This document shows positions 36,201 to 44,217 of a DNA stretch of 64,000 bases, in pieces. The notes beneath the pieces were generated by a model that saw only the letters and a list, made by a program, of their open reading frames with translations, made no database searches and was not told the DNA's origin. The translations under genes were made by a program, and so were the position numbers. How positions within the stretch are numbered: position 1 is the first letter of the stretch; the number at the start of each line of letters is the position of its first letter. The stretch is from Mycoemilia scoparia (Eukaryota; Kickxellomycota; Kickxellomycetes; Kickxellales; Kickxellaceae), in assembly GCA_027575805.1 (NCBI GenBank), contig JANBPU010000054.1, positions 22,847 to 86,846 of the forward strand. The letters are read 5' to 3'.

Positions 36201-39200
36201 GTTACTGAGTGGCTTCCAAGATATCCTTATTCGCTAGGGCTATTTTCTCTCCAAGATTCGACAAATAACGGTGATGATGATAGTTGGATGAAGTTGACCG
36301 ATTTGCAAACTTTGGTTGCAATCAAACATGCACTTACCACATCCAAATCCTCTGCAGGAACCCCCACTTCCATGGTTACTTTGTATACTCGATTCTTGAT
36401 CCTACTGCTCAAACATGTTCAACAAATAGCTTACACAATAGGCTACTTGAGCCCCGAAATTGTGATTGGAATTGATAACATTCTTTCCGAGATGTTCAAC
36501 ATTTGGCACTGGGCTGAAGAACAGAGAAAGAAGAAGGAAGCAGAAGAATCTTCGTTGTATAAGACTCGGGATTATGAAAATGAGGATATGAGTGATGCGG
36601 CAATTGCAGAGAGAGAGCTGATGGAATTGTTCCCTTCATATGAAGACTCGTTTGATGATGTTGCCGATGTGGATGAACTCAATTGTAGTGATAAAAAGAC
36701 TGGGGCCAATGAAGGTAGCCAAGCTAAAAAGAAGAAGGGAGGCGTTCCCGGAGTAATTAATCCAGATGTGTTGACCGAGTTAGTAAAGACTCATCAGGAC
36801 ATGATTAGTTTGTTATCTTCTGGACCAATCACTTCATCACAGCTATCTGGTCAGGAACGCAGGGATAGTCTAAAGACACTTGTTAGAGAAACACAAAATG
36901 TATGTTCGCTGATATTTAGCGCCTTGGATAATACTGATATTGGCGGTAGTGGTGAAGATGGACAATACTTATTGCCTATGGATGAAAGCACTGACAAACA
37001 GCTCAGAATTTCCCATGCCATAGCAACAGCCATTAACCAACTTGAATCTTTCGATAACGCCCAGAGTGCTGTGGATACATCCTACAAGTTTGCAAAGTCC
37101 AAGAGATCGATAAACAAAGTGACAAAGCCATACAACTTTTATAAGGATCCCAACGCTTCCGAGTGCGATAAACTTTGTGGAGTTGTTGGGCCTCTCAAGA
37201 AACGTATCGCCCAACTGCTTTCTGCCTGGCCCGATCATCCCGTTCTTCAACAAATCCAGCAACTCGCTGACCGAATTCTCTCATTCTCAGTTGACTCTCC
37301 GGTTGCCCGGCTACTTACTGGCATAGAGATGTTGTTCCAGAAATCTCAAGAGTGGCAGCTCTATGCTAGCAAAGATGTGTCAATCAAGGACGAACTTGAC
37401 CAGATTTCTGCCCAGATTGTGGCATGGAGACAAGTGGAGCTGAACACTTGGCCACATCTATTGAAGTTGCAAGAAGTTGAAGCAGCAACCAATTCACATT
37501 CATGGTGGTTTAACTTATATTCTACACTAGTCCTAAGCGAAGCTGGAGCTCAAGGCCATGATAGTACATCGGGCGGAAAGGCTGTATTGCCTTCAGATGT
37601 TGTCTCATTAATTGACCAGTTCCTTCAAATGTGTCCAGTTGGTGAATTTGAAGAACGATTGAATCTAATCTCAACGCTCCATTTACATCGCCAAGCCAAA
37701 AACCAACTATTGCCACTCAATGGAGAATCGAATAGCAATGGTGATGGGATACTGTATGCCATTGATAATTCAGTTCGTCATTACTCCCAGTTCATTCCTA
37801 CTCTACGCAAACATCTTGAAATGTGTCGCGCTCCGATTTCAAAGAATTTGGCCGAGTTTGTAAAGATTTCCACATGGCGTGATGTCAATCCAGCAGCTCT
37901 AAAGGAAAGTGCGCAAAAGACTCATCGCAACTTGACCAAATATGTGAGAAAGTGGCGTGAGATTTTGTGTCAACCTATTAATCAAATCATTGAGAGTGAT
38001 ATTACTCAGTATGTATCGAATGCTGGTGAATCTGAACGTGTATTTAGTGCTCTTACTACACCCAAGAAGGCAACTAAGCAGAGTAAGCGGAAATCGAAAA
38101 GGTCCAAGAAACCAAAGAAAGATTCTACTGGTGAAAATTTGGAGGATGCAGATGATCAAACAGGGTCATATCCTGGAACAGCCAGCAGTGGTCTATTGGA
38201 TGTTGAGTATAAGCCAATTCCAGAATCACTCAAACAAATCGTGAGCAAAGGATCTACTGCTCAGACTGTGGAGACACTTGCTAAATTGGACAAGAATCTG
38301 GAGATGCTCCAACGCAGGTGCTCAAAAGAACCCACGCTTTCAAACCAAATATCGTGGGAGCAATACATCACAGATCGGGATCCGGCGTCTAGTGAAACAG
38401 GTCTTGACAAGACTTATGCTTCCCCATTAATGGAGTTTGGTAAAGAAATTGCCAGAACCATTCATAAATTCCAGACTATGCAGACACCGCATGAGATTGC
38501 CAACAAAGCAGAAATTTTGCTTAACCAGCAAGGTAGTAATAGCGATGAAAATACTGATCCAGCGATGAAAGTCAAGAAGGGTAAGCGAATGATTCAACTC
38601 ATGGCTAACAAAAAGAGCAAGAATGATACTGAGGATGGCTCGACGATGATTACCGAAGAGGAAGCCAAGGAAGCACAGAGACAAGCTATCAAAAATTTCT
38701 GGGCTCATCAGAAACAGGTCAAACATAAGGTTATGGTCGACATGCTGAGGGAAATGAAGAAACTTGGGTTGAATCCACACTTTTCTCGCAAAGCAAACTC
38801 CTATACCAATAATAAGGCTTCTGCAGCTGCTGCCTCTTCCGAAGAACAAAAAGGAAAAAAGGAAGACCAAAAATCAAATACTCAAGATTTTGTCCATCTT
38901 ACCAAACCTGCCTTTGAGTTGAATCAGTTTAACCAAACACTCGAAACATTCTGCAAGCCATTTGTATCTGTGGCTGATGCTGGAAAATCACAAAAGCAAC
39001 CATTGTTGAAGTTTGACCATGATGGTTTGATTATGGCCAGAGATGAACTTTTGGTTTCTGATAAAGCATTCTATGAGATCCACTTGCTTGTACAAAGACT
39101 TAGAGCTTCTGCTTTATCACCATCTCTAATTGCTCCACAAGACCTTACTCCAACCCAGATATCAAGGATCGTCAATATGATGGAACATTCTGTACATTTG

Positions 39201-42200
39201 GTTAGTGAAGAACGGAGGGTTGGTGTTAAGGCTATTTCGCAAGCAGGTGACTGGATTCGACTTGTATCAGCAGTTTGGCAGTCGCTATCCATTGAAAATC
39301 AGCATCAAGAGAATGCCAACACCAATAATAATACTGCCACTTGGAAATCGTTCAAGGCATTCAGTGATAGCAAACATTTATTAGACAGAATTGAAGAAAC
39401 TTATAACCAAATGATCTTGGCTATCGAACTTGTTGATCAAGCAAAAGGTTGGCAGTCCTCATCAACCACTGATGATCAAAAGTTGCCTTTGCTTGAAACT
39501 CTTCGCTCGACCCAGAAACAACTATCAGGCCTAAAAGACAGAGCAGCCAACTTGTTTGCTAAACACGTATTGTCAACAAGATCGCTCCAAAATGAGTCGT
39601 TTGATATTTCGGAGATTGATTTCCTTTTGAATTATTTGCCTGATCTCAATCAGTTGTATAATGACCTTGTCAAAGGATTGAACGATGCTAGAGATTCTTT
39701 GACTCGACTTTCAGCCATGTATCCACAACTACTGCCATGGTTTGGTGATCTTTTACCAATGGTCGAATTCGCACTTTCCAAGAGCACTAATTCTAATGGC
39801 AAGGATTCCACAAAGCCATTGACTACCAAGAAAGAACAGCAAGGCTCTTCACCAGGTAGCAATAATGGTTATGTGGATGAATTGACAGAACAGATACATA
39901 GGGTATGCCACGCTCTGATGGTCTTGCTACAAGCTTACTTTGAAGAATGCTCTCAATTCCGTTCCCAAACCTCATCTTCCAACAGCAGCAAAGACAATGA
40001 TGGCCAAGATGGTAGTATGAGCGAGGGCGAAATCAGGAATAGATCAAAACACTACTCTCGGTTAATCCAACATCTTCAACTCTCAAAAATGACCCAACAT
40101 TTCCATAAACTAACCAAAGTCATTTCCGGGGCTGCCACTTCTTCTATCTCTTCTGGTCATAATAGCAGCGAGATTTTGGAATATATAAAATGGATATTAT
40201 CTTGTCGTGCCAAGCCATTGATTGCACAATACACTCTTATTGTCCAACATACCCTCATACAATACATTCAACATCATTATCGATTCTCGTATTGTACAAG
40301 CACATTGCTTCGGACATTTACTTCGGTCTTGATTAAAGGAATTCGCTCACCAGCTGAACAGCAAGCTCTTGAAGAAGATGGTGAAGGCGAAGAAGGTGAT
40401 GAAGGTACAGGAAAGTTCGAATCTGGCACTGGAATGGGTGAAGATAATACTGAAGGAGCCAAAAATGTGTCCGATGAGATCGAAGATGAAGAACAAGTGC
40501 TTGGCACAAAAGATGAGCAGCAGCAACAGCAGGATAATAATGAAAACCAGCCGAGTCGTAATGAAGATGCAATTGAAATGGAAAATGATTTTGCGGGCGA
40601 ACTTGGTGAGGCTGATCTTGAAACTGATGATGACGATATAAGTTTACCGTCGGATAGTGAGGGTGAGGAGGATGATATGGATGAACAGATTGGTGATGTT
40701 GATCTGGATGATCCAACAGCGTTTGATGAAAAGCTTTGGGAAGATGATGGTGAAGATGACGATGAAGATGGTAAACCTGAATCTAAGCAGTCAGAGGAGA
40801 AACAGGTTGAGCAGAAAGCAAGTCAAGGTAAAAAGGACCAGGATTTGGTTGCCAATGAAGATGATGAGGAAGGTGATAATCCTGAAGCGAATCAAAAAGA
40901 TGGAAAGGATTCGAACGAAATGGATCAGGAAGAACAACAACAACAGCCGGAGCAGCAAGATCAGAACGATTTCAATGCGTCCCCGCCTCCTATGGCAGAT
41001 GTTGAAGATGCTGGTGAACAGTTTGAGTTGCCTGATGATCTTGACTTTGGTGACGACGATGATAATGATGAGGGTGGCGATAATGAGAAAAAGGAAAGCG
41101 AAGATAAGGACGATGGAGAAGACGAAGAAGGTGGTAAACAAAAGGATGAGGACAAGGACAAGATGGAGGTTGAAGACGATGATAAAGATACCAAAGGTGA
41201 TGAAGACGAAATGAATATTGATGATGGTCAAAATGAAGATCCTGATAATCTCGACCCAGAATCTTCCAAGAATGCAGTTGAAGAAGAAATGGAAGATGGT
41301 CAGCCTGGACAAGACGAATTGGCTCCAGTTGATGATGATGGCAACCAAGATGGTGATGATGAGGAGGACCTTGAAAAGGACGACGATGGTGTCCTTGAAT
41401 CTGAACAACTTCAGGAACAAGAAGGCGGTGATGACGATGAGCAAGCTGGTGAGGATCAAGGTCAAGAGGATAACGATGATGACAAAACCAAAAAGGCTCA
41501 GGCCGACGAAAAGCCTACCAGCAAAGATACATATGGAATCGAGGCCGAAAAGGGACTCAAAGGTAGTGAAGATAGCCAGGAAGAATCAGCAACCGTCGAT
41601 GATTCGGACGATAAAAAGGATGGTGCTGGCGAAGATTCCAAGGAAGATATGAATCAGCAGCAACAAGAATCAATGTCTCGTTCGGGCCAAAGAATGGATA
41701 ACAACCAACAATCACAACAAAATGCAGCAAACCAACAACAACAGCAACAAGGCCAACAGGATCCTAATAATCAAGAAACAAACCAAGATGAAAGTGGCTC
41801 TAAGCCAGAAAATGCCAATCCTATCCGTAGTTTGGCAGACGTTGTTGAAAAGTGGCAACGCAGGCTGCAGATTTTCGAAAGAGAAGATAATGTTGATTCT
41901 GATAATAAGATGGTCGAAAGTGATGCTGAAGACGATGAGAATGATGAAAAGCCCTCTGATCTTGATGGAAACCAGCAACGTGAATTCGAATTTGCCAAAG
42001 ATGAAGAGAAACACGAAGCTGTTGGCTTGGCTGATGCAAAGGATGAAGAGATGATGCAGCAACAAGGCGATGAGTGGAAAGATGCTGAACAGCAACAGCA
42101 GAACTCCGAAGAGGATAATGTTGATAAGATGGATGTTGAAGACTCTATGGACACTAACAATCAAGATTCATCCAATAACCAGAATACTTCATCCAATTCT

Positions 42201-43463
42201 CAGGTACCAAAAACTCTGGATCCAAGGTTGATGCAATCTCTTCAAGACATCTCCACTGAAAACCAGAGCACCGAAAATAAAGGCGATTCTCCCGACAAAG
42301 AAGAAGCAGCCACAATCCAAAGAGCCACCCTTGAATCCGAAATCAAGAATGAACTGCTTACCGACTCTGCCGACCTTCAGGAACAAGATGACCACATCGA
42401 TCCTCACAAACTTCGCCCTGAAGAAGCCCATGGCCCGTCTCTTGCCGAACTCCGTGAAGAACTAGAACTCCTCACCGCACAATGGCAAGAAGGAGACAAA
42501 GACACTCAACTAGCAATCAAGTTGTGGCAACATTATCAACAGGCTACCCATGATCTTTCAATGATGCTCACTGAGCAACTCCGTCTAGTCCTTGCTCCAA
42601 CTCTCGCTACCCAACTACGCGGTGACTACCGGACCGGAAAACGCCTCAACATGAAAAAGATCATTCCATATATTGCATCACAATTTAAAAAGGACAAGAT
42701 CTGGTTAAGAAGAACCAAGCCATCCCGTCGTCAATACCAAGTAATGATTGCAGTTGATGATTCTAAATCTATGGCTAGCTCAACCCGAACTGTCGAACTT
42801 GCATACGAATCACTAGCCCTAATTACTTCTTCGCTTAATCACCTGGAAGTCGGACAAATGGCCATCATGTCGTTTGGTGAAAATGTCAAACTCCTTCATC
42901 CATTTGACCAGCCATTTGACAACACATCAGGTGCTCGGGTACTACAGCAGTTTACTTTTGATCAGGACAGGACCAATGTTGATAAACTTTTGTCTACTTC
43001 GTTGGATTTGTTTGAGGAGGCTAAACTTGAAGCCTCATCATCGCAGGTAAATCCTGATCTTTGGCAGTTGCAGTTGATCATTTCTGATGGTATTTGTGAA
43101 GACCATCCAAAATTGAGACAAATGGTTAGAGCTGCTGTTGAGAAGCGAGTGATGTTGGTGTTCATTGTTATTGATCAACTCAACAAGCAGGGAGACAAAA
43201 AGACTGAAACTGTTACTGGTGCTACCGGTGCTGTTGGAAACAACAACAAAAATAGCAACTCCAAGAATAGATCCGATTCTATCATGGATATTCAAAAAGT
43301 CAGTTATGATATGGGCGAAGATGGTCAAATCAACTTAAAAATTGAAAGATATCTTGATACATTCCCATTCGACTATTATGCCATATTGCGTGACATTCAA
43401 GGACTTCCTGGTGTTCTGGGCGATACTCTTCGTCAATACTTTGCACTTGTTGGCTCTGACTAA
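24270..43463 (+). CDS. MDN1: Midasin (Rea1/Mdn1), pre-60S AAA+ remodelling ATPase
   Basis: A single 6397-codon frame with no intron. Six AAA+ modules are marked by Walker A lysines K506 (GLTGSGKT), K896 (GETGTGKT), K1387 (GPTSAGKT), K1691 (GETGCGKT), K2184 (GSPGVGKT) and K2522 (GQSGVGKT). Walker B cores are canonical in modules 2-5 (LLDE/VLDE) but read FEDID in module 1 and LVDRAN in module 6. A long helical linker spans about 2750-5350. An Asp/Glu-rich tail with Gln runs spans about 5369-5966, then comes the MIDAS (VWA-like) domain with D6163-x-S-x-S in VDDSKSM. By family knowledge midasin pulls Ytm1 and Rsa4 off nucleolar and nucleoplasmic pre-60S particles through its MIDAS domain. The length exceeds yeast (about 4900) and human (about 5600); excess lies in low-complexity stretches, a Lys/Ser insert in module 2 (about 1010-1065) and linker insertions, including a KRKSKRSKKPKK segment near 4605 that could be an NLS. 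ATG 24270 is the first in frame. Confidence 0.97.
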   Translation: MNNSSRSSSSINSSRQTSAKKEVRKKEKESSFDISQKLKHIHLDEEDLQNNNNNNNNNITKENDKAVTENEETSLNNLPPTLDPFSVNLPEAIKTLIKEIENPQVSSDIALPKQAKRLIKSLKEWLKNPNREQADKVLNWLSALLLIDGFYNNKISKSHILGDQQPPNWIQIEANKSICTKILEIFRPLIIDLVARWVVPEAPIQVFSYLSDNTTSTADSEDDDDQQYIWSKCVAYATGLIISTTPQIKRLVMAFFTKSPAPFSIPTTNNKKKKMMKSNQHIQELLTLYRLLNAIPELLDSTSSKWNWYDYLYAGFNDSDPMVRYLSCECYSLVYGLSEGGKQELLANKFSQDSITTSLDLAKIRVQVLVGEQMRISQMNENMLKKAQEFSGSGKIWIAFTNNNNNNNDNSDDEDDDSNSDGNVIEKVPWVSENNLSDCTVNVSGMLLPRLISNNNHHTTTPTTTANVDNNKLVHTQTTAQNLQKMALASSLSSPILLTGLTGSGKTALIEELARLTGNELITIHLGDQTDSKVLLGTYTTTSQPGNFEWLPGVLASAVKLGKWVVFEDIDLASGEVISVILPLLESGELFIPSRGERIKAHSQFLLFATRSLLPSNRGRGGKAQPRRGVSATTDSMLSSSFWSKIDIEPLKRNELCDVIRGRFESLGPVASTLVDVFMKVSDPSSNSSSSSSTASIVETGDNDGQEMVVENTSTMTSGGGGGGGGGIGRFMSARDLLKWCHRVDHLIRQSSGNGNSSSGSSLAIQTRGSDFYLNEEGRQWLFQEASDVFCGMEPSYPAWLSMLKIIGTALGIPTERVDHFVEREVPNFDRSETRVKIGRCTLLRRSAAKSSQQATAGAERPFAETRHARKLMERIAVSAKLNEPVILVGETGTGKTTVVQRLADLLHQKLVIVNLSQQSDSSDLLGGFKPVDAKTLVVPLKEEFDGLFEKTFSLRSNAAYVESVRTAYGARNWKRLIKLFREACLRAYKLIDKANAAAMKIESTKDSQGSSDVVTKEKGSDKKSPKKERDDTTAADDSSGKPKRQKKSSGKSSRQLKINPEILEFMWKQFERDVISFEAQMEQTDKHLVFSFIEGTLVKAIKQGDWILLDEVNLASPETLESLSGLLQGASRSILLAERGDSKPIPRHPNFRIFACMNPATDVGKRDLPPGLRNRFTEYYVHPPDSNQDDLLALINCYLDRFVRTTPFMSNRVADFYREAKRLSGDHLIVDGAQQRPHYSLRTLSRALTFARDQAPVYSIRRALYDGLYMTFVTQLENESQKKLVAKLQSILFKDDKNINVNQVLSLAPAQPPNPSNSGNSHNNPNPPFIKYGGFWLQTGPIPINSDETKHYILTPSVEYNLHGLARAVMCGLYPVLIQGPTSAGKTSMIEFLAKQTGHKFVRINNHEHTDLQEYLGSYVSQSDGKLVFQEGVLVNALRNGHWLVLDELNLAPTDVLEALNRLLDDNRELFIPETQEVVRPHKHFRLFATQNPAGLYGGRKALSRAFRNRFVELHFGDLPQNELETILTARCEIAPSYAKKLVMVYKKLTEQRQQSRVFEARHGYITLRDMFRWASRGAIGYQELAEHGYMILAERVRNVDEKEVVKKALEDVMRVKIDEADMYSFERLNQLPEYKGYLALKDFANGSGGEQQLPRLAWTHAMRRLFTLVSLCLRHHEPVLLVGETGCGKTTVCQVLSAVRKQCLHMVNCHQNTETSDLLGGQRPLRDRSRIMHEAQQRLIDVLVELGKRLPVVAQIVNEAITQNSGDGDEGASIEELPFDNLKAIWARMVDKKGPTFSSIQELLNNPLDSHQELTSKVNAMVDLLSRSNMLFEWCDGPLVQAMKNGDLFLLDEISLADDSVLERLNSVLEPSKFLMLAEKAGESGGLEVEPILGADGFEFLATMNPGGDYGKRELSPALRNRFTELWVPAISGRSDLEQILSERLTEKLQSVSLPSDHSIPEKSSVSGCVNLVLDFVEWLVKTLVPSVSGGSGSSTKGDEVAALSIISLRDYLAWTDFIACTSHIFGMGQAMAHGGCLVLLDGIGSHAALGGAFSSQNIKQQIKNKCVSKLISMTKSLPGNHNNGDGGIQHSLVGLVDASELIKQNNIQSLGSLIEKKQQSQDGQKTLIGVNPFWVPIGSLKPKRDDFAFQAPTTFDNFVRVLRGLQITKPILLEGSPGVGKTSLISALAKLTGNNLVRINLSDQTDLMDLFGSDLPVEGGAPGEFAWRDAPFLQAMQNGDWVLLDEINLASQSVLEGLNACLDHRGTVYVSELDKYFSRAPDFRLFAAQNPIHQGGGRKGLPKSFINRFTQVYVNALDRDDLLLICTHLYGHAFSNEVIQNVLDFNYAMHERTMSSRQFGRDGSPWEFNLRDVARWLEIASASKRTDGSFPARAVNDGDVTTTKPSRPLLAPIGYFARLMYVDRMRTRQDRDQVVHLYKEIFGEKDIHQLTETPRFSLTKSALQAGHAVMPRQSVSNGPTNSTVNIDILKSQLGPLESVMHCLSMSWMPILVGQSGVGKTTLVRWLAKATGNRLVEFSMNSGVDTLELLGGFEQVDLIRHISRILDLSFQVLQSLEYKITIENSGVAVTKSDSLVSLQKLFSLINSEKSKAPTGELFSLMDDLLSQLRSLSGSIHHSISDEFSNDHDNNSATTGVIHKLENIASQLEMVKDVARKGVTGQFEWVDGALVEALEHGHWLLVDRANLCNPSVLDRLNGLLEPKGVLIMNERGMVNGKVKIIKPHPNFRIIMTVDPRAGELSRAMRNRGTEICMLPLQQQQQMNRQQGTGTNNCLLDWYLIAQSNGVNGLGVTKRLLESVKLEETSSKMAAAVVDERYFVMSCRFIAEKLQRGVPLPVVVVDNEDGKSKSFEEGIFSNMLLWLSRLPKINRLDSSDIISLLGQIGLAQFSESDLLLSSGTNDKSDQTTALQDLSQGLLNAIISLASYPGSSVEADKLRVQIEAVNELISSSNQMNDPQYQNLLEEFYALISDHPVTKCLGSCTQSLLCQAGLLSTGTEDIPLDLELCKPISQLLEIADNDDSLKNDVTWKFGRDLQKALFQLLLLLIQRNCFKKKSESKDILPTKGSHLETPKSMSHLRQAYLYYATEGQRMTSTQLSHSILASVYPMLESVNDLVDWWQSVLVGLAQDAHHYPQVTTDQVLLKVTSSIQALITYRGQIWNILKQSSGSNVNVSNMSANSEWIQKTIKYIHEALHSSGLLSLLESNGDSVVDAKPLDNAIYHVDNVCSQMDQTGLFVSRAIWKNSHPVTLSDPELRDLEQRLLDISKDLNTLDNEDGDEKKEWQNWITEGLATIYTLADQGKQERIQGHVANTYYSDRARLVKALSLLVDNMESKKDSTSNKKPHSPNEDYQDTQIQLSATPHSFVEHVSVLKIQSFITQLLSLITNLPDVGSDCQISNEELSVYGQICDNITKRVLTTLGSVKLDINIVRSSLKDQIITATRLLYNFQRLSWLLEGYQSRTFNATDSDRIWHFIRQVKAIITDLIAPLHNILWQPFPELTVDGSPIIETESATRSNAMAISYIPPSGSSSAIETATLTPLMWSLAIASKNVPLHGRLDLFTNNQELLIACVKKISSPSAVEYQGHQQMSCVQQGNTEDVPSFVLGVLNSCSEAMGHITHLLWIVSTIASVDNIKLKNTLHTATKTLSNMICIVSSRNGLRSDDGQLSNACKEWAISVEQALAILPSNSSSAILRAIREAFKSAFNLIRELFVDEGLCQAAAVTAWIKKKPRLNTASARVSINTSLMMIVALVPETPIDPAIRSQAQWNLFKDQLSELKSDKLAHELIERYRTGNDSSNDKIRRLDEQISYKVQEISKAEIEVVYRPSSQTSVLAKKIKSRNDGGRSFNVLWKEMRMLVDGPLAFTKVSELFELATATTATSASPIVRFISREQAIQRSLAQAIQRVEHHYYDGYRDIAQVWITWLQKFRQGLQKLGFAAQQTMVHNDPVSERVFRSVTEWLPRYPYSLGLFSLQDSTNNGDDDSWMKLTDLQTLVAIKHALTTSKSSAGTPTSMVTLYTRFLILLLKHVQQIAYTIGYLSPEIVIGIDNILSEMFNIWHWAEEQRKKKEAEESSLYKTRDYENEDMSDAAIAERELMELFPSYEDSFDDVADVDELNCSDKKTGANEGSQAKKKKGGVPGVINPDVLTELVKTHQDMISLLSSGPITSSQLSGQERRDSLKTLVRETQNVCSLIFSALDNTDIGGSGEDGQYLLPMDESTDKQLRISHAIATAINQLESFDNAQSAVDTSYKFAKSKRSINKVTKPYNFYKDPNASECDKLCGVVGPLKKRIAQLLSAWPDHPVLQQIQQLADRILSFSVDSPVARLLTGIEMLFQKSQEWQLYASKDVSIKDELDQISAQIVAWRQVELNTWPHLLKLQEVEAATNSHSWWFNLYSTLVLSEAGAQGHDSTSGGKAVLPSDVVSLIDQFLQMCPVGEFEERLNLISTLHLHRQAKNQLLPLNGESNSNGDGILYAIDNSVRHYSQFIPTLRKHLEMCRAPISKNLAEFVKISTWRDVNPAALKESAQKTHRNLTKYVRKWREILCQPINQIIESDITQYVSNAGESERVFSALTTPKKATKQSKRKSKRSKKPKKDSTGENLEDADDQTGSYPGTASSGLLDVEYKPIPESLKQIVSKGSTAQTVETLAKLDKNLEMLQRRCSKEPTLSNQISWEQYITDRDPASSETGLDKTYASPLMEFGKEIARTIHKFQTMQTPHEIANKAEILLNQQGSNSDENTDPAMKVKKGKRMIQLMANKKSKNDTEDGSTMITEEEAKEAQRQAIKNFWAHQKQVKHKVMVDMLREMKKLGLNPHFSRKANSYTNNKASAAAASSEEQKGKKEDQKSNTQDFVHLTKPAFELNQFNQTLETFCKPFVSVADAGKSQKQPLLKFDHDGLIMARDELLVSDKAFYEIHLLVQRLRASALSPSLIAPQDLTPTQISRIVNMMEHSVHLVSEERRVGVKAISQAGDWIRLVSAVWQSLSIENQHQENANTNNNTATWKSFKAFSDSKHLLDRIEETYNQMILAIELVDQAKGWQSSSTTDDQKLPLLETLRSTQKQLSGLKDRAANLFAKHVLSTRSLQNESFDISEIDFLLNYLPDLNQLYNDLVKGLNDARDSLTRLSAMYPQLLPWFGDLLPMVEFALSKSTNSNGKDSTKPLTTKKEQQGSSPGSNNGYVDELTEQIHRVCHALMVLLQAYFEECSQFRSQTSSSNSSKDNDGQDGSMSEGEIRNRSKHYSRLIQHLQLSKMTQHFHKLTKVISGAATSSISSGHNSSEILEYIKWILSCRAKPLIAQYTLIVQHTLIQYIQHHYRFSYCTSTLLRTFTSVLIKGIRSPAEQQALEEDGEGEEGDEGTGKFESGTGMGEDNTEGAKNVSDEIEDEEQVLGTKDEQQQQQDNNENQPSRNEDAIEMENDFAGELGEADLETDDDDISLPSDSEGEEDDMDEQIGDVDLDDPTAFDEKLWEDDGEDDDEDGKPESKQSEEKQVEQKASQGKKDQDLVANEDDEEGDNPEANQKDGKDSNEMDQEEQQQQPEQQDQNDFNASPPPMADVEDAGEQFELPDDLDFGDDDDNDEGGDNEKKESEDKDDGEDEEGGKQKDEDKDKMEVEDDDKDTKGDEDEMNIDDGQNEDPDNLDPESSKNAVEEEMEDGQPGQDELAPVDDDGNQDGDDEEDLEKDDDGVLESEQLQEQEGGDDDEQAGEDQGQEDNDDDKTKKAQADEKPTSKDTYGIEAEKGLKGSEDSQEESATVDDSDDKKDGAGEDSKEDMNQQQQESMSRSGQRMDNNQQSQQNAANQQQQQQGQQDPNNQETNQDESGSKPENANPIRSLADVVEKWQRRLQIFEREDNVDSDNKMVESDAEDDENDEKPSDLDGNQQREFEFAKDEEKHEAVGLADAKDEEMMQQQGDEWKDAEQQQQNSEEDNVDKMDVEDSMDTNNQDSSNNQNTSSNSQVPKTLDPRLMQSLQDISTENQSTENKGDSPDKEEAATIQRATLESEIKNELLTDSADLQEQDDHIDPHKLRPEEAHGPSLAELREELELLTAQWQEGDKDTQLAIKLWQHYQQATHDLSMMLTEQLRLVLAPTLATQLRGDYRTGKRLNMKKIIPYIASQFKKDKIWLRRTKPSRRQYQVMIAVDDSKSMASSTRTVELAYESLALITSSLNHLEVGQMAIMSFGENVKLLHPFDQPFDNTSGARVLQQFTFDQDRTNVDKLLSTSLDLFEEAKLEASSSQVNPDLWQLQLIISDGICEDHPKLRQMVRAAVEKRVMLVFIVIDQLNKQGDKKTETVTGATGAVGNNNKNSNSKNRSDSIMDIQKVSYDMGEDGQINLKIERYLDTFPFDYYAILRDIQGLPGVLGDTLRQYFALVGSD
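26424..26450 (+). repeat. (GGA)n tract in the midasin coding region
   Basis: Nine GGA-type codons encode a glycine run in a disordered insertion between AAA modules 1 and 2. Confidence 0.85.
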
Positions 43464-44217
43464 TTAAGTCTATTTATTTGAATTTTAACTATAATTGATT
43501 TTCTTTTAAAAAAGTTTTCTCTTGAAAACTAATAACAACTACTAGTTTAAATAAATTTATTATTAATATTATTTAGCACCTATGTTGTCATCAATCGCAG
43601 TTTAGGTAGGAATGTTACAGTTTGGTTCCCTTCCTTTTATGTCTTCATTTTACAAGTTTTTAGGCATAAATGGTCTCTCTAAAAACCATTATCAAAAACT
43701 ATGATAACAGTGCATACACATACAAATAAAAGAAAAAGAATAAGCAATAGTTGGTAAGAATCAAATCACAATTACAATAATACATACAATACATTCAAGA
43801 GAAAATTTGGTTTCACACCATTCCTGAAAGAATAATATATATCGTAACATACATCAGAACTTTTGCAATTATTATTAATTACTTATCAAATTCATAGGAC
43901 GTTTTGCTGGGACCCACCCACAGCCATTGTGTGTAACTGGTCAGTAGTGAAATTCGACCTTATAGAGAATCCGAATAACCATCAACCCAATGAGTTTAAT
44001 GGAGATAGTGTAGTAACCGTACAAATGGCAAAGGCGCCCTGAGTTGATGGTGTTGTGGTAGTTAGTGGACGACATAGGCATAAAGTTAGTTTTATATTTT
44101 ATTTAAAGGAAACCTAGAAAAATTTAATGCCAATTCATTGATCAGACCAGAGACATTGAGAAGCTACTTTCCCCAATAAGATAAAATGCTACAAAAGACA
44201 TCTACCTCTAACTATAG
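43464..44217. other. Convergent spacer after midasin
   Basis: Contains AATAAA at 43550-43555, 87 bases after the midasin stop, in AT-rich sequence with no coding features. Confidence 0.5.
43550..43555 (+). terminator. Poly(A) signal of midasin
   Basis: AATAAA 87 bases downstream of the stop codon in a T/A-rich context. Confidence 0.45.

Noticed and set aside
40370..42160. Several long frames antisense to or out of frame with the midasin acidic tail
   Set aside because: They arise from GAT/GAA-rich repeats read in other frames and give low-complexity Met/Lys or Ile/Phe-rich products; the AAA/MIDAS frame is clearly the coding one.
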